In this document: in pieces, positions 33,065 through 49,324 of the stretch
Layout of the letters: each line of letters starts with the position of its first letter
Numbering within the stretch: the stretch's first letter is position 1
Assembly: GCF_003184905.1 (NCBI RefSeq)
Contig: NZ_QFRU01000004.1
Coordinates: forward strand, 186,001 to 250,000
Reading direction: 5' to 3'
From: Bacillus sp. CGMCC 1.16541
GTDB lineage: Bacteria > Bacillota > Bacilli > Bacillales > Bacillaceae_H
DNA: 64,000 nucleotides
Program-made: the position numbers and the translations under genes
The notes under the pieces: generated by a model
Told to the model about the DNA's origin: nothing
Databases searched by the model: none
The model's input: the letters and a program-made list of their open reading frames with translations, nothing else

Positions 33065-34774
33065 TTAATACGTAAATTTTGTCGTTTCTTCATTCAATTC
33101 TTTTGATAAAGCGGTAAGGGTTGCCGCAGCTTCATTTACGTGCTTCATGGATTGCAATTGCTGCTCGGATATTGTCAACACTCCTTTTGAATGCTCAGAA
33201 GATTGATCGGAAATTTGGGATAGTGCCACAACTGTTGAATTTAATTCTTCCGCAGTGCCAGCTATATGTTCAGTAGAAGAAGAAACTTCTTCCATTTTTT
33301 CCGAGACGTTCTGAATAGACTGTAAAATAGTCTGGAAAACTTCACCTGTTTTATTAATGAGTAACATTCCTTCAGCTACATCTTGCTTGCCTTTTGACAT
33401 CGATTCAACCGCTTTTATTGTATCCACTTGAATACTTGTTACTAACTGTGTAATCTGATCAGCAGAGTGTTTAGATTGTTCGGCTAATTTACGCACTTCC
33501 TCAGCTACAACAGCAAAGCCACGACCATGTTCCCCAGCTCTAGCTGCTTCAATGCTTGCATTCAAAGCAAGTAAATTGGTTTGCCCTGAGATGGCTGTAA
33601 TGACCTCTACAATTTGTCCAATTTCTTTTGAATGTTCGCCTAATCGACTTACCAACTCTCCAGATACACCAACGGACTCTTCAATTGAGTTCATTTGAGA
33701 AATGGCTTTTTGAACAAAGTTGTCACCTTCTCCTGCTTGCTCCGATGTTTTATGAGCTTCATTCGCCATATCAAGAGAAAACTCCGCAATTCGTTGAACT
33801 TGAATAGACATACTATCCATTGCCGTTACATATTCTTTTGCACTTTGTGAAGATGTTTCAGCTCCATAGGCAATTTCCTGAATAGAAGATGTCACTTGTT
33901 TAGAAATATACGAAGAATGCTCAGCTGTTTCACTTAAATCTAATGCTGACTCTCCCACTTGACGAGACGTACGACTAATTTGGCCGATTAAATATTGAAG
34001 TTTTTGTGTCATTTCATTTAATACATACATTAATCGACCTACTTCATCTTCTGTTTTTACTTTCAATGGTTCTTGCTGAAGATTACCCTTTGCGACTGAT
34101 TCAAGGCGACCTACTACAAGTTCAATACCAGAGGAGATGCGACGAGCTTGAAAGATAGCAATAAAAATACCACTCAAAATCGCAATAAGTGAAGCAACTG
34201 ACAACACCACTCTTGACTGTGCAACTTCACTCTCCATTTCATCTACCTGCTTATTCGTTGCCTGATCTTGTAGGTTAACCACCTCGATCCAAGCATTAAT
34301 GGCAGCTTCACTATATGGCAAACATTTCACTTCCATTAACTTAAGCGCTTCCTCTGTCTTCCCAGCGTCATACATTGGAATAATTTCCTGTATGACAAGA
34401 TTTAACCATTTCGCTGTCTCTGCTTGCGCCTTTTGCAAAGCAGATTCGCGCTGTTGAACGGTTTCAGCCTCTCCCTGTTTACTCAATTCAAATAGTCGTT
34501 TTTCTTGTTCAATTGCTTTTTCCGTTTCTTGAATAAATTGTTCTTTGGATTCGTCACGATCAAACAAAATGTAGTCCCTTGCTAGCTTCGCTCGGTTCGC
34601 TACACTAAATGACATAGCATTTGTCGCTTCTAACACTTGAATATTATGAGAAGCAATTTCATCTAATTCTTTTGATAAAGCACGAATGGTTACATAGCTA
34701 TATGTACTTAACAATGCAAACATTATTAACACGATTGAAAAACCGATTAATATTTTCCCCTTAATGCTTTTCAT
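33065..34774 (-). CDS. Methyl-accepting chemotaxis protein with four-helix-bundle sensor
   Basis: A 569-residue chemoreceptor. From the ATG at 34774 there is a short basic start, TM1 (~7-29), an extracytoplasmic helical domain (~30-185) of the 4HB_MCP_1 type, TM2 (~188-210), a HAMP domain (~212-265) and a cytoplasmic signalling domain with the hairpin tip [26 protein letters not shown] (split here as [15 protein letters not shown] and [21 protein letters not shown]). It transmits ligand binding to CheA/CheW. It stands alone between the atp operon and the small membrane protein. I saw no clear sigma-D promoter upstream. The ligand cannot be told from the sequence. Confidence 0.92.
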   Translation of the reverse strand: MKSIKGKILIGFSIVLIMFALLSTYSYVTIRALSKELDEIASHNIQVLEATNAMSFSVANRAKLARDYILFDRDESKEQFIQETEKAIEQEKRLFELSKQGEAETVQQRESALQKAQAETAKWLNLVIQEIIPMYDAGKTEEALKLMEVKCLPYSEAAINAWIEVVNLQDQATNKQVDEMESEVAQSRVVLSVASLIAILSGIFIAIFQARRISSGIELVVGRLESVAKGNLQQEPLKVKTEDEVGRLMYVLNEMTQKLQYLIGQISRTSRQVGESALDLSETAEHSSYISKQVTSSIQEIAYGAETSSQSAKEYVTAMDSMSIQVQRIAEFSLDMANEAHKTSEQAGEGDNFVQKAISQMNSIEESVGVSGELVSRLGEHSKEIGQIVEVITAISGQTNLLALNASIEAARAGEHGRGFAVVAEEVRKLAEQSKHSADQITQLVTSIQVDTIKAVESMSKGKQDVAEGMLLINKTGEVFQTILQSIQNVSEKMEEVSSSTEHIAGTAEELNSTVVALSQISDQSSEHSKGVLTISEQQLQSMKHVNEAAATLTALSKELNEETTKFTY

Positions 34775-35004
34775 CTCCACTACCCTTCCCATTCTGTACC
34801 GTCCTATGGACTGTTCCTCTATATTTCTACGTTACGATTACCTTTCGTCCCTATACTACCTGTTGTATAACCACAAGTTGCTTTTCAAGCTATTTATCCG
34901 TCTTTTGAGACCTTAACCCCCTCATTTGGGTCTTTTTACACACCTTTTATATTATTCCTTAATTAACAAATAATTTCAATTGTTACCTCTCTAATTTGCT
35001 AATA

Positions 35005-35439
<435 letters not shown>

Positions 35440-35464
35440 TTAAAAAACCTCCTATGTCCCTAAA

Positions 35465-36910
<1,446 letters not shown>

Positions 36911-36934
36911 CTATGATATAGAACCAGTTATTTT

Positions 36935-37810
<876 letters not shown>

Positions 37811-37875
37811 TCAGAAGATCACATGGTAATGGAAGGTGAACAGAATGGTGTCATGCTCACCTTCATTTTTATTTA

Positions 37876-40511
<2,636 letters not shown>

Positions 40512-40587
40512 TCATTAAAAACATAAAGCAATGGCGAAGGTTCTTTTCGAATGATCTTCGCCATTTTTGAACGTTGTTAAATTACTA

Positions 40588-40836
<249 letters not shown>

Positions 40837-40890
40837 TCAACAAAGTTTCAGATTGTTCAAAATGGGTATTTGAACAAAAAGGTGTATAAA

Positions 40891-41607
<717 letters not shown>

Positions 41608-41991
41608 TCACCTCTCTTCCCATCTCTTACGTAAATTTTGAACAACTAAATCTATGATTATGACAAGATAGGATGTCATTAATCCCAAAACAACACTAAT
41701 GATATGAAAATGATTTGGATAACGCATTGCAACAATGACTGCTAATGCAGCAGTAGCAAACCGTGCAAACGTTCCTACTGAACGGGGTCTTCTCCCCTCT
41801 TCTAACGCTTGTCCAAACTGTTTTGATCTTTTCACTAGCACCCAAAGGCTGTACAAGCTGAGTGATGTTCCTAAAATCAACCCTAAAAAGACAGACTGAT
41901 AGCTAGTAAATCCCCATCCTAATACGTATAAAGCTAGTAAATTGAACATGTATGAACGAAGTCGTGGAAACATTTGGTGCAATTCTTGCAT
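41608..41991 (-). CDS. atpI: ATP synthase assembly factor AtpI
   Basis: A 127-residue protein with four hydrophobic helices, typical of AtpI, which assists assembly of the c ring and may take part in Mg2+ supply. The ATG at 41991 has AGGAG nine bases upstream and gives exactly the length of B. subtilis AtpI; the frame runs 21 codons further into atpZ without support. It starts four bases after the atpZ stop. Confidence 0.9.
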   Translation of the reverse strand: MQELHQMFPRLRSYMFNLLALYVLGWGFTSYQSVFLGLILGTSLSLYSLWVLVKRSKQFGQALEEGRRPRSVGTFARFATAALAVIVAMRYPNHFHIISVVLGLMTSYLVIIIDLVVQNLRKRWEER

Positions 41992-41995
41992 AGGA

Positions 41996-42217
41996 TTATT
42001 CTCCTGAGAAAAAATGTCGGACTGATCGCAACATGGCATAGACACCTGTTGCAAGCCCTAATAGAAGGCCAATAATTAAAAACAGTGGTTCGGTTACAAA
42101 TCTTTCGTCGAGCCATTTCCCTAAAAATAGCCCTATTAAGACTGACCCCGCTAATTGCGAAAGAATGGCTGTCATAAGCGCCATTGCTTGTAAAGGGTGA
42201 CGTTGTTTTCGACTCAT
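41996..42217 (-). CDS. atpZ: AtpZ-like protein (F1Fo-associated small membrane protein)
   Basis: A 73-residue protein with two transmembrane helices (~13-34 and ~44-64), basic N-terminus and GLFLGKWLDERF loop, matching AtpZ/AtpI-like proteins at the head of atp operons. In alkaliphilic Bacillus AtpZ and AtpI have been proposed to form a Ca2+/Mg2+ channel. B. subtilis itself lacks a gene at this place, so its presence is a small difference. AAAGGAGTGG precedes the ATG. Confidence 0.85.
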   Translation of the reverse strand: MSRKQRHPLQAMALMTAILSQLAGSVLIGLFLGKWLDERFVTEPLFLIIGLLLGLATGVYAMLRSVRHFFSGE

Positions 42218-42482
42218 TTATCCCACTCCTTTTTAGCAAATATTTCATCTATTCGAAATATTTTTCTTTACTCCATTATATGTATATACAATGTGAAAAT
42301 ATTGCTAAAAGAGGGTAAAATATTGTCGAAAAATTATGGCAAAAACGTTGATTTTTCAACATTGAAAACCTTACCATTTATATCCCCTGTAAGCATACAA
42401 TAGGTACTATTTATTGTCAATGTCTTTGAGCCAAAAACTTCACAAACTGTCAAGTGTTGTTCACAAATTTGTCATACCATAA
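42218..42482 (-). promoter_or_regulatory. Upstream region of the atp operon
   Basis: The minus strand has TATAAT at 42275-42280 about 60 bases before atpZ, but no good -35 at 16-18 bp, so the promoter call is tentative. A GTTGA-TTTT-TCAAC hairpin lies at about 42349-42362. The rest of the gap back to the protease terminator is AT-rich and empty. Confidence 0.4.
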
Positions 42483-42523
42483 AGAAAACTCTTTAGAAAG
42501 CTAGACTAAAGAGTTCTTTATTG
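42483..42523 (-). terminator. Terminator of the subtilase gene
   Basis: On the minus strand AAGAACTCTTTAGTCTAGC pairs with a following CTTTCTAAAGAGTTTTCTTT; the core 12-bp stem ACTCTTTAG/CTAAAGAGT is clear. Confidence 0.82.
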
Positions 42524-44728
42524 TATTTCAATTGTAACATCCATTGTATCTTCGTGACCATTCTTTTTCGCAAATACAATCGCTTTGTACATTCCACGTG
42601 GAATTGTCTTACTTATTTCAAGTATACGACGTATAGTCCCTCTTTCGACATTTTCCTCCACACCGACATACGTAACAAACCTTAACGTATCTGGATCATA
42701 AAGGGCAATCCCTACTTCATCTGCACCTTCTGGTAAAAATAATTCGTACATGTATACCTCTTCTTCATCACCTTTGACAAATTGAAAACCCATTACTCTC
42801 GGATAATTTGGCTCTTCAACAATAAATAAGTATGGAATTTCGATGACTTCTTGACCGGATTGAACGAGTAAAGCACCATGATGCATCCCCGCTTCCCACT
42901 TATCAGCTTCTACTTCTAACCCTATCTCCACTTGTTTCTTCTGCTTAGGCGCTACTGTAACAGAAAGTGGAACATCCCACTTTAACCCTTTTTCATAATG
43001 AGGAAACTCAATGGTATATTGCTGAGTGCGAGTCGATTGATTATCAAATGTGATGACTTTTTTAATAAAGCGAGAAGATTCTTCTTTTTTATAAACACCA
43101 TAAGATAGTGCACTTGGGTAAACGAGAGACGTTGACTTTATCGCTTTATCTACTTGTATTCTTCCCGTTCCTTGCTCGTATGGCGCATACCGTGTACCAT
43201 TAGGCTTCACTAATGGCTTGGCTGTATTCATAAGTGCTGCTTTCACTTGTTCCGGTGACCAATCAGGATGAGCTTGTAATAAGAGAGCACAAGCACCCGC
43301 TACATGAGGAGCGGCCATACTGGTTCCATGCATCGAGACATAACCTCCTGGTATTGTGCTATCGATGCTATATCCTGGCGCGACAACATCTGGCTTAATC
43401 TCCCACGTTGATGTCACTGGTCCTTTCGAACTAAAAGAGGCTAAAAAGTCTTGAATAACTTTATGATGCGTGTACAAAAGTTCATTCGATTGCATCCCTT
43501 TTTTTAACGCTTGTGCATCTTCTTTGCTCATTGAAACAACCGGAATGCTTATTTCTTGTTCTAACGCTCCTAAAAAACTACCTTTTAAGTTATTCGCAAT
43601 GATTAACGCAACCGCTCCTGCTTTCTCTGCGTTTAATGCTTTTTGTGTGAAAGACAATCCCCCTCTTTCGACTAGCACCACTTTCCCCAATGCATGTTTG
43701 ATTTCATTCTCTCTGCCTATCCCACCCGCTATAATTGGATAACCTCGACGAAATGACCAAGGAACTGACCCTTGAAGTGGGTTTACTTCTATCTTTTTGG
43801 AGTGAGAACCAACTTGAAGGTAAGGAAATTTCACAGGAGGAAGTGAGGCTCCTACTGAAATAGCTTTGGATGCGGTACCTGGTGATCCTACCGTCCACAG
43901 TTCAGGACCAGAGTTTCCACTTGATGTCACCGTCACAATCCCTTTTTCTGATGCTTTATTTAAAGCAAGGCTCGTTGGTAAATCCGGGCCGTTTACTTCG
44001 TTACCAAGTGATAAATTGATGACATCGACTCCATCTTGAATGGCTTTTTCAACTGCTAAAATGACACTTTCTGATGTTCCAACGCCACCTGGGCCGAGCG
44101 CGCGATATGCATAGATTTCTGCCTCAGGTGCAACCCCTCTCATTTTGCCGTTTGCTGCAATCACACCTGCTACATGCGTACCGTGAACAGTCGGATCCCC
44201 CTCCCCTTCTCTCGTTTCCATCGGTTTATAGTCTTTATCAATGACATCATAACCCCCAATGTAATTACGTTGCAGATCAGGGTGAGTAAAATCGACTCCA
44301 GTATCAATGACACCGACTTTGATTCCTTTACCTGTTAAACGCTTATTATCTTGATCGAAAATCCCCCGCACTTGTTCACTTCCAATGAACGGAACACTCT
44401 CATTCATCGTTACTTTATATTCAGAAAGCGAATGGGAACTTTCCACAAAATGTTCTTCTTCTAATTTTTTTAATTCTGCATGCGTTCCTTTAATGGATAA
44501 TCCATAAAAAGCAGTTTCAAACGTAGCTTGTACTTGTAAGGTTGGATATTTCCTTTTCACGGTTTCTTTTACACGCTTCACATTCTGATCGTCCAATACG
44601 ATAATTTTTGTTTCTTCGATGTCTACTTTAACATCTTGAATAGAAGGACGATTTGGAAAGACAAATGCGGAAGGAAGACTTGTTGAGAGGAAAAGAAATA
44701 ATGATAGCATCCACTTTGATAAAAACAT
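42518..44728 (-). CDS. Secreted subtilisin-like protease (Vpr-type, S8 with PA domain)
   Basis: A 736-residue exported serine protease. From the ATG at 44728: signal peptide (~1-22), inhibitor I9-type propeptide (~40-110), and a peptidase S8 domain with Asp142 (VIDTG), His182 (HGTHVAG) and Ser470 (GTSMAAPH). A protease-associated (PA) domain is inserted between His and Ser (~310-400), and a Fn3-like region follows (~545-736). The architecture is that of B. subtilis Vpr, a minor extracellular protease. The start codon lies directly after a terminator-like hairpin whose 3' arm contains the ribosome binding site GAAGGGG. An earlier in-frame GTG at 44737 is inside that hairpin. Confidence 0.92.
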   Translation of the reverse strand: MFLSKWMLSLFLFLSTSLPSAFVFPNRPSIQDVKVDIEETKIIVLDDQNVKRVKETVKRKYPTLQVQATFETAFYGLSIKGTHAELKKLEEEHFVESSHSLSEYKVTMNESVPFIGSEQVRGIFDQDNKRLTGKGIKVGVIDTGVDFTHPDLQRNYIGGYDVIDKDYKPMETREGEGDPTVHGTHVAGVIAANGKMRGVAPEAEIYAYRALGPGGVGTSESVILAVEKAIQDGVDVINLSLGNEVNGPDLPTSLALNKASEKGIVTVTSSGNSGPELWTVGSPGTASKAISVGASLPPVKFPYLQVGSHSKKIEVNPLQGSVPWSFRRGYPIIAGGIGRENEIKHALGKVVLVERGGLSFTQKALNAEKAGAVALIIANNLKGSFLGALEQEISIPVVSMSKEDAQALKKGMQSNELLYTHHKVIQDFLASFSSKGPVTSTWEIKPDVVAPGYSIDSTIPGGYVSMHGTSMAAPHVAGACALLLQAHPDWSPEQVKAALMNTAKPLVKPNGTRYAPYEQGTGRIQVDKAIKSTSLVYPSALSYGVYKKEESSRFIKKVITFDNQSTRTQQYTIEFPHYEKGLKWDVPLSVTVAPKQKKQVEIGLEVEADKWEAGMHHGALLVQSGQEVIEIPYLFIVEEPNYPRVMGFQFVKGDEEEVYMYELFLPEGADEVGIALYDPDTLRFVTYVGVEENVERGTIRRILEISKTIPRGMYKAIVFAKKNGHEDTMDVTIEIQ

Positions 44729-44732
44729 AAAA

Positions 44733-44788
44733 AACACCCCTTCACTTTAGCGTGTCTCAATTGAGCACATTTCATGTGAAGAGGTGTT
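44733..44788 (-). promoter_or_regulatory. Long hairpin between mnaA and the protease gene that includes its ribosome binding site
   Basis: AACACCCCTTCAC (44733-44745) pairs with GTGAAGAGGTGTT (44776-44788), 12 of 13, and inside it GTG-CTCAA/TTGAG-CAC forms a second dyad. On the minus strand the 3' arm is followed by six T, as in a terminator for mnaA, but the arm itself is GTGAAGGGGTGTT, i.e. the Shine-Dalgarno of the downstream ATG. The structure would both end mnaA mRNA and block translation of read-through mRNA. Confidence 0.7.
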
Positions 44789-44807
44789 CATTTTACGAAT
44801 CAACCTT

Positions 44808-45959
44808 TTAAGTTAAAGGACGAAATTCTTCCGGTCGCTCGTTTCGCTGCTTAAAGTGATAACTAATCGCATCACAAATTCGCTTTGAAGCTAATCCGTC
44901 TCCGTATGGATTGGACGCCTTGGACATTGCATCGTAAGCAAGCTGATTCGTTAATAGTTCTTTCGCGAACGAATAGATTGTTTCTTCTTCTGTTCCTGCT
45001 AGTTTAAGCGTTCCAGCTTCGATTCCTTCTGGTCGCTCCGTTGTGTCACGTAACACTAATACCGGAACACCTAAAGAAGGCGCTTCTTCTTGGACACCAC
45101 CTGAATCGGTTAAGATAAGGTGCGCTCGCTCGGCAAAGTTATGAAAATCAATCACATCAAGTGGTTCAATGAGATGAATACGCGGGTCATCCCCTAAGAT
45201 ATCGGCTGCTGTTTCACGTACAACCGGATTTAAGTGAACTGGATACACAACTTGAACGTCATCGTGTTCATCAACAATTCGCTTTACCGCTCGGAACATG
45301 TTTTTCATCGGCTCGCCTAAGTTCTCTCTGCGGTGCGCAGTTAAAAGAACTAAACGATCATTACCAATTTGGTCTAATACGGAATGTGAATATTCTTCTT
45401 TGACCGTTGTTTTTAATGCATCAATCGCTGTGTTTCCAGTAATAAAGATCGCTTCCTCCGGCTTATTTTCAGCTAGTAAGTTACCCGCTGACTTTTCCGT
45501 TGGTGCAAAGTGGAGGTCGGCTAACACGCCTGTTAACTGGCGGTTCATTTCTTCAGGATACGGCGAGTATTTATTCCACGTACGAAGCCCTGCTTCTACA
45601 TGGCCTACTTCAATTTGATTATAAAAGGCTGCTAAACCTGCAATGAACGTTGTTGTTGTATCACCATGCACAAGGACAATATCAGGTTGTACTTTTTTCA
45701 TCACATCATCTAACCCTTGTAATCCTCTTGTTGTCACATCCATTAATGTTTGACGATCTTTCATGATATTTAAATCATAATCTGGTGTAATCTCAAAGAT
45801 GCTTAGTACTTGGTCTAACATTTCACGATGCTGTGCAGTTACAGTTACGATTGCTTCAAATTCTTCCGGACGCTTTTTTAACTCTAATACAAGAGGCGCC
45901 ATTTTAATTGCTTCAGGTCTAGTTCCAAATATTGTCATTACTTTGATTGGTTTTTTCAT
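44808..45959 (-). CDS. mnaA: UDP-N-acetylglucosamine 2-epimerase MnaA (WecB)
   Basis: A 383-residue non-hydrolysing epimerase converting UDP-GlcNAc to UDP-ManNAc, the precursor of the linkage unit of wall teichoic acid. Signatures: MTIFGTRPEAIKMAPLV, VHGDTTTTFIAGLAAFY, VEAGLRTWNKYSPYPEEMNR, and the nucleotide-binding segment LTDSGGVQEEAPSLGVPVLVLR (written in parts here: SGGVQEEAPSLG). The start has AGGTGATAGAG upstream. It lies 24 bases after upp and shares its transcript, as in B. subtilis relatives. Confidence 0.96.
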   Translation of the reverse strand: MKKPIKVMTIFGTRPEAIKMAPLVLELKKRPEEFEAIVTVTAQHREMLDQVLSIFEITPDYDLNIMKDRQTLMDVTTRGLQGLDDVMKKVQPDIVLVHGDTTTTFIAGLAAFYNQIEVGHVEAGLRTWNKYSPYPEEMNRQLTGVLADLHFAPTEKSAGNLLAENKPEEAIFITGNTAIDALKTTVKEEYSHSVLDQIGNDRLVLLTAHRRENLGEPMKNMFRAVKRIVDEHDDVQVVYPVHLNPVVRETAADILGDDPRIHLIEPLDVIDFHNFAERAHLILTDSGGVQEEAPSLGVPVLVLRDTTERPEGIEAGTLKLAGTEEETIYSFAKELLTNQLAYDAMSKASNPYGDGLASKRICDAISYHFKQRNERPEEFRPLT

Positions 45960-45983
45960 TCTCTATCACCTGAACTTATCAAA

Positions 45984-46613
<630 letters not shown>

Positions 46614-46829
46614 TTATATCTCTCCTTTAAATAAAAGTGGAACTAATTGTCGCAATGCGACTTGATTCAAAACTTAGACACATGGAAGTGGCTGACTCAT
46701 AAAAGCTTACCTTTCTTTTTCGTTAGTATCCCCTTCTTATAAAGAAACGAACGAATAAATCGAAATAGTTCAGCTCTTTCATTTTGTCAGCCACTTACTT
46801 AAAAATAATACGATACCGTTTTAGGCATT
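46614..46829 (-). ncRNA. Long structured leader of upp, riboswitch-like layout
   Basis: The inferred upp 5' UTR is about 215 nt. It contains AAGTGGCTGAC and GTCAGCCACTT (46686-46696 and 46786-46796), a perfect 11-bp closing stem around an 89-base interior. The interior holds a smaller dyad (TTCGTT with AACGAA, and TTCTT-ATAA-AAGAA). A closing stem around a branched interior is the plan of many cis-regulatory RNAs. No PyrR-binding loop, purine aptamer or other known family is recognisable. No terminator is visible between the stem and the ribosome binding site. Confidence 0.45.
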
Positions 46830-46835
46830 GCGTCT

Positions 46836-46864
46836 ATTTTACAGAAAAAGAAAATTGAGTTCAA
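46836..46864 (-). promoter_or_regulatory. Sigma-A promoter of upp-mnaA
   Basis: On the minus strand: -35 TTGAAC (46859-46864), 17-bp spacer, -10 TAAAAT (46836-46841). It implies a leader of over 200 bases. Confidence 0.75.
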
Positions 46865-46911
46865 GCGTTATCAGTAAAATGACAAGGATTGTTAGGATTT
46901 TGTTATATTCG

Positions 46912-46945
46912 TCAAAAGGGACCATCTCCTAAGATGGTCCCTTTA
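46912..46945 (-). terminator. Terminator of glyA
   Basis: On the minus strand AAAGGGACCATCTTAG and GAGATGGTCCCTTTT form a 13-bp stem with a short loop; the following T run is short. Confidence 0.85.
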
Positions 46946-46951
46946 CCTTAC

Positions 46952-48196
46952 TTAACGTGTTGGGTATAGCTCAAACTTTGCTGATAACGTTTCAACACGT
47001 TTTTTTGCTTCTTCTAACTTTTCTTCATTATCTGCATTCTTTAATGTAAGTGCCATAATCGAAGCTATTTCATCCATATCTTCTAATCCAAAACCACGAC
47101 TCGTCACCGCTGCTGTCCCGATACGGATACCACTTGTAACAAATGGACTTTCAGGATCAAACGGAATCGTATTTTTATTGACTGTTACTCCAACATCATC
47201 AAGAGCTTTTTCAGCCACTTTACCCGTTAGATTCATTGAACGAACATCGATTAACACAAGATGGTTATCTGTTCCGTCCGAAACAAGCGTAAAGCCTTCT
47301 TTCTTTAACGACTCTGCTAAACGCTTTGCATTATCAATGATGTTTTGTGCGTACGTTTTAAAATCATCTTGTAGCGCCTCTCCAAATGCAACAGCTTTGG
47401 CAGCAATCACATGCATAAGTGGGCCACCTTGAATCCCAGGGAAGATTGATTTGTCGATTTTCTTTGCAAACTCTTCACGACAAAGAATCATTCCACCACG
47501 TGGTCCACGTAATGTTTTATGTGTTGTTGTTGTCACAAAGTCTGCGTAAGGAACTGGATTTGGATGAAGACCAGCTGCTACTAATCCAGCAATATGCGCC
47601 ATATCAACCATTAAATAAGCGCCTACTTCATCTGCGATTTCACGAAAACGTTTAAAGTCAATTTCACGAGGATACGCACTTGCGCCGGCCACAATGAGCT
47701 TTGGCTTATGTAAGCGAGCTTTCTCTAACACATCTTCATAGTTAATGCGGTGAGACTGCTCATCGACACCATACTCAACAAAATTATATTGAACACCACT
47801 GAAGTTAACAGGGCTACCATGCGTTAAATGACCACCGTGTGATAAATTCATACCTAAAACCGTGTCACCAGGGTTTAGCACAGTAAAGTAAACAGCCATA
47901 TTTGCTTGAGCACCAGAATGAGGTTGTACATTCGCATGTTCTGCACCAAATAATTGTTTTGCACGATCACGAGCAAAATCTTCGGCTACGTCTACATGTT
48001 CACAACCACCATAGTAACGTTTACCAGGGTACCCCTCTGCATATTTGTTTGTTAAAACAGAGCCTTGTGCTTCCATTACGGCTTCACTTACAAAGTTCTC
48101 AGAAGCAATTAACTCAATTTTTGTACGTTGTCTTCCTAATTCCTCTTGTATTGCTTTGTAAATCTCTGGATCTTGCTGCATTAATCGGTTCTCCAT
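46952..48196 (-). CDS. glyA: Serine hydroxymethyltransferase
   Basis: A 414-residue PLP enzyme interconverting serine and glycine with tetrahydrofolate, the main source of one-carbon units. Signatures are [39 protein letters not shown] and [15 protein letters not shown], whose Lys binds PLP. The ATG at 48196 follows GAGGAGG; the frame extends five codons upstream without support. glyA is in the PurR regulon in B. subtilis, and an AAAAACGAACGTT (48218-48230, minus) resembling a PurBox lies just upstream. Confidence 0.97.
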   Translation of the reverse strand: MENRLMQQDPEIYKAIQEELGRQRTKIELIASENFVSEAVMEAQGSVLTNKYAEGYPGKRYYGGCEHVDVAEDFARDRAKQLFGAEHANVQPHSGAQANMAVYFTVLNPGDTVLGMNLSHGGHLTHGSPVNFSGVQYNFVEYGVDEQSHRINYEDVLEKARLHKPKLIVAGASAYPREIDFKRFREIADEVGAYLMVDMAHIAGLVAAGLHPNPVPYADFVTTTTHKTLRGPRGGMILCREEFAKKIDKSIFPGIQGGPLMHVIAAKAVAFGEALQDDFKTYAQNIIDNAKRLAESLKKEGFTLVSDGTDNHLVLIDVRSMNLTGKVAEKALDDVGVTVNKNTIPFDPESPFVTSGIRIGTAAVTSRGFGLEDMDEIASIMALTLKNADNEEKLEEAKKRVETLSAKFELYPTR

Positions 48197-48217
48197 CAAA
48201 ATCCTCCTCACGATGAT

Positions 48218-48231
48218 AACGTTCGTTTTTT
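48218..48231 (-). promoter_or_regulatory. Possible PurR box upstream of glyA
   Basis: AAAAACGAACGTT on the minus strand differs slightly from the PurBox core CCGAAC. A second arm in inverted orientation at the usual 16-17 bp was not convincingly present, so this is tentative. Confidence 0.3.
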
Positions 48232-48287
48232 ATAAAATTCAGTTACATTGTAACATGATATAACGGATTTTTGAAACTAAAAACGTT

Positions 48288-48863
48288 CTAACACTCTTCG
48301 TTTTCTTCAGATTGTTCGTAAACAGCCCGAACTCCTCCAATTAATTTTGGCCGAGTTGTCGCAAATGTCACATGTGCATTTCCAATTTGCTTTATTGAAC
48401 AACGAACAGGTACTGCCACATGCTTTAGATGCATTCCGATAAATGTATCCCCAATATCGATTCCTGCATCAGCTTTTATAAACTCCACCACAACAGGGTT
48501 TTTAAAATGGTGATACGCATACGTAGCCATTGCGCCTCCTGCCTTACGAATAGGGATAACCGAAACAACTTCAAGTCCTCGCTTCTCCGCTACTTCTTTT
48601 TCCACAACAAGGGCTCGGTTTAAATGCTCGCAACATTGAAACGCCAATGAAACACCTGTTTCTTGCTGAAAGTGCGTGAACGTCCGAAAAAGCATCTCTG
48701 CTACTTCTTTCGTTCCAGCTGTACCAATACGTTCCCCTACCACTTCACTTGTACTGCAACCAATCACCATTAGTTGACCTCTCGTGATGTTTATTTGCTT
48801 GTGAAAATCATGCAGAATCGTTTGAAGCTCTTCTTGCCACTGTAGAATAGACAATTTGGACAC
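48288..48863 (-). CDS. ywlG: YwlG family protein (TIGR01440/DUF436)
   Basis: A 191-residue protein with the [16 protein letters not shown] motif near residue 35 and a later [18 protein letters not shown] segment, characteristic of the YwlG/DUF436 family. Several Cys are present but no known catalytic site. It follows rpiB (ywlF) by 23 bases and precedes glyA, the same order as in B. subtilis. Biochemical function is not established. Confidence 0.9.
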   Translation of the reverse strand: MSKLSILQWQEELQTILHDFHKQINITRGQLMVIGCSTSEVVGERIGTAGTKEVAEMLFRTFTHFQQETGVSLAFQCCEHLNRALVVEKEVAEKRGLEVVSVIPIRKAGGAMATYAYHHFKNPVVVEFIKADAGIDIGDTFIGMHLKHVAVPVRCSIKQIGNAHVTFATTRPKLIGGVRAVYEQSEENEEC

Positions 48864-48886
48864 CTTCTTTTCAATAAAAAGCTAAT

Positions 48887-49324
48887 TTACCCTTCGTACT
48901 GCTTAATTTTATTCACACGGTTTTCGTGTCGTCCACCTTCAAACTCAGTCGTTAACCAAATTCTCGCAATATCACGAGCAAGACCTGGACCGATAACACG
49001 CTCACCCATCGCTAAAATGTTGCTATCATTGTGTTCTCTCGTTGCCTTTGCACTAAAAGTATCGTGAACAAGCGCACAACGGATACCTTTGACTTTATTT
49101 GCCGCAATACTCATTCCAATGCCTGTTCCACAAATCAAAATCCCTCTATCTACTTCACCGCTTGCAACCTTTTCGGCTACTGGAATTGCATAGTCAGGAT
49201 AATCAACAGACGTCCCACACTCACACCCTAAATCTTCGTACTGAATGTCTAGTTCTTTCATTAATTCAATAATTTCTTGGCGAATATTTACACCGCCATG
49301 ATCAGATGCAATTGCTACTTTCAT
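48887..49324 (-). CDS. rpiB: Ribose 5-phosphate isomerase B (YwlF)
   Basis: A 145-residue RpiB/LacAB-family isomerase interconverting ribose 5-phosphate and ribulose 5-phosphate in the pentose phosphate pathway. ASDHGGVNIR near the start, the catalytic Cys in ILICGTGIGMSIAANK (~65) and HDTFSAKATREHNDSN are the active-site segments. GAGGAGGATATTAGAAC precedes the ATG. A tentative promoter about 210 bases upstream implies a long leader. Confidence 0.95.
   Translation of the reverse strand: MKVAIASDHGGVNIRQEIIELMKELDIQYEDLGCECGTSVDYPDYAIPVAEKVASGEVDRGILICGTGIGMSIAANKVKGIRCALVHDTFSAKATREHNDSNILAMGERVIGPGLARDIARIWLTTEFEGGRHENRVNKIKQYEG

Noticed and set aside
34775-35004. Sigma-D promoter for the 569-aa chemoreceptor
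   Set aside because: TAAA and GACGGATA occur, but not at the 15-bp spacing needed.
42240-42320. Strong sigma-A promoter for the atp operon
   Set aside because: TATAAT is present but no -35 at acceptable spacing, so kept only as a tentative region.
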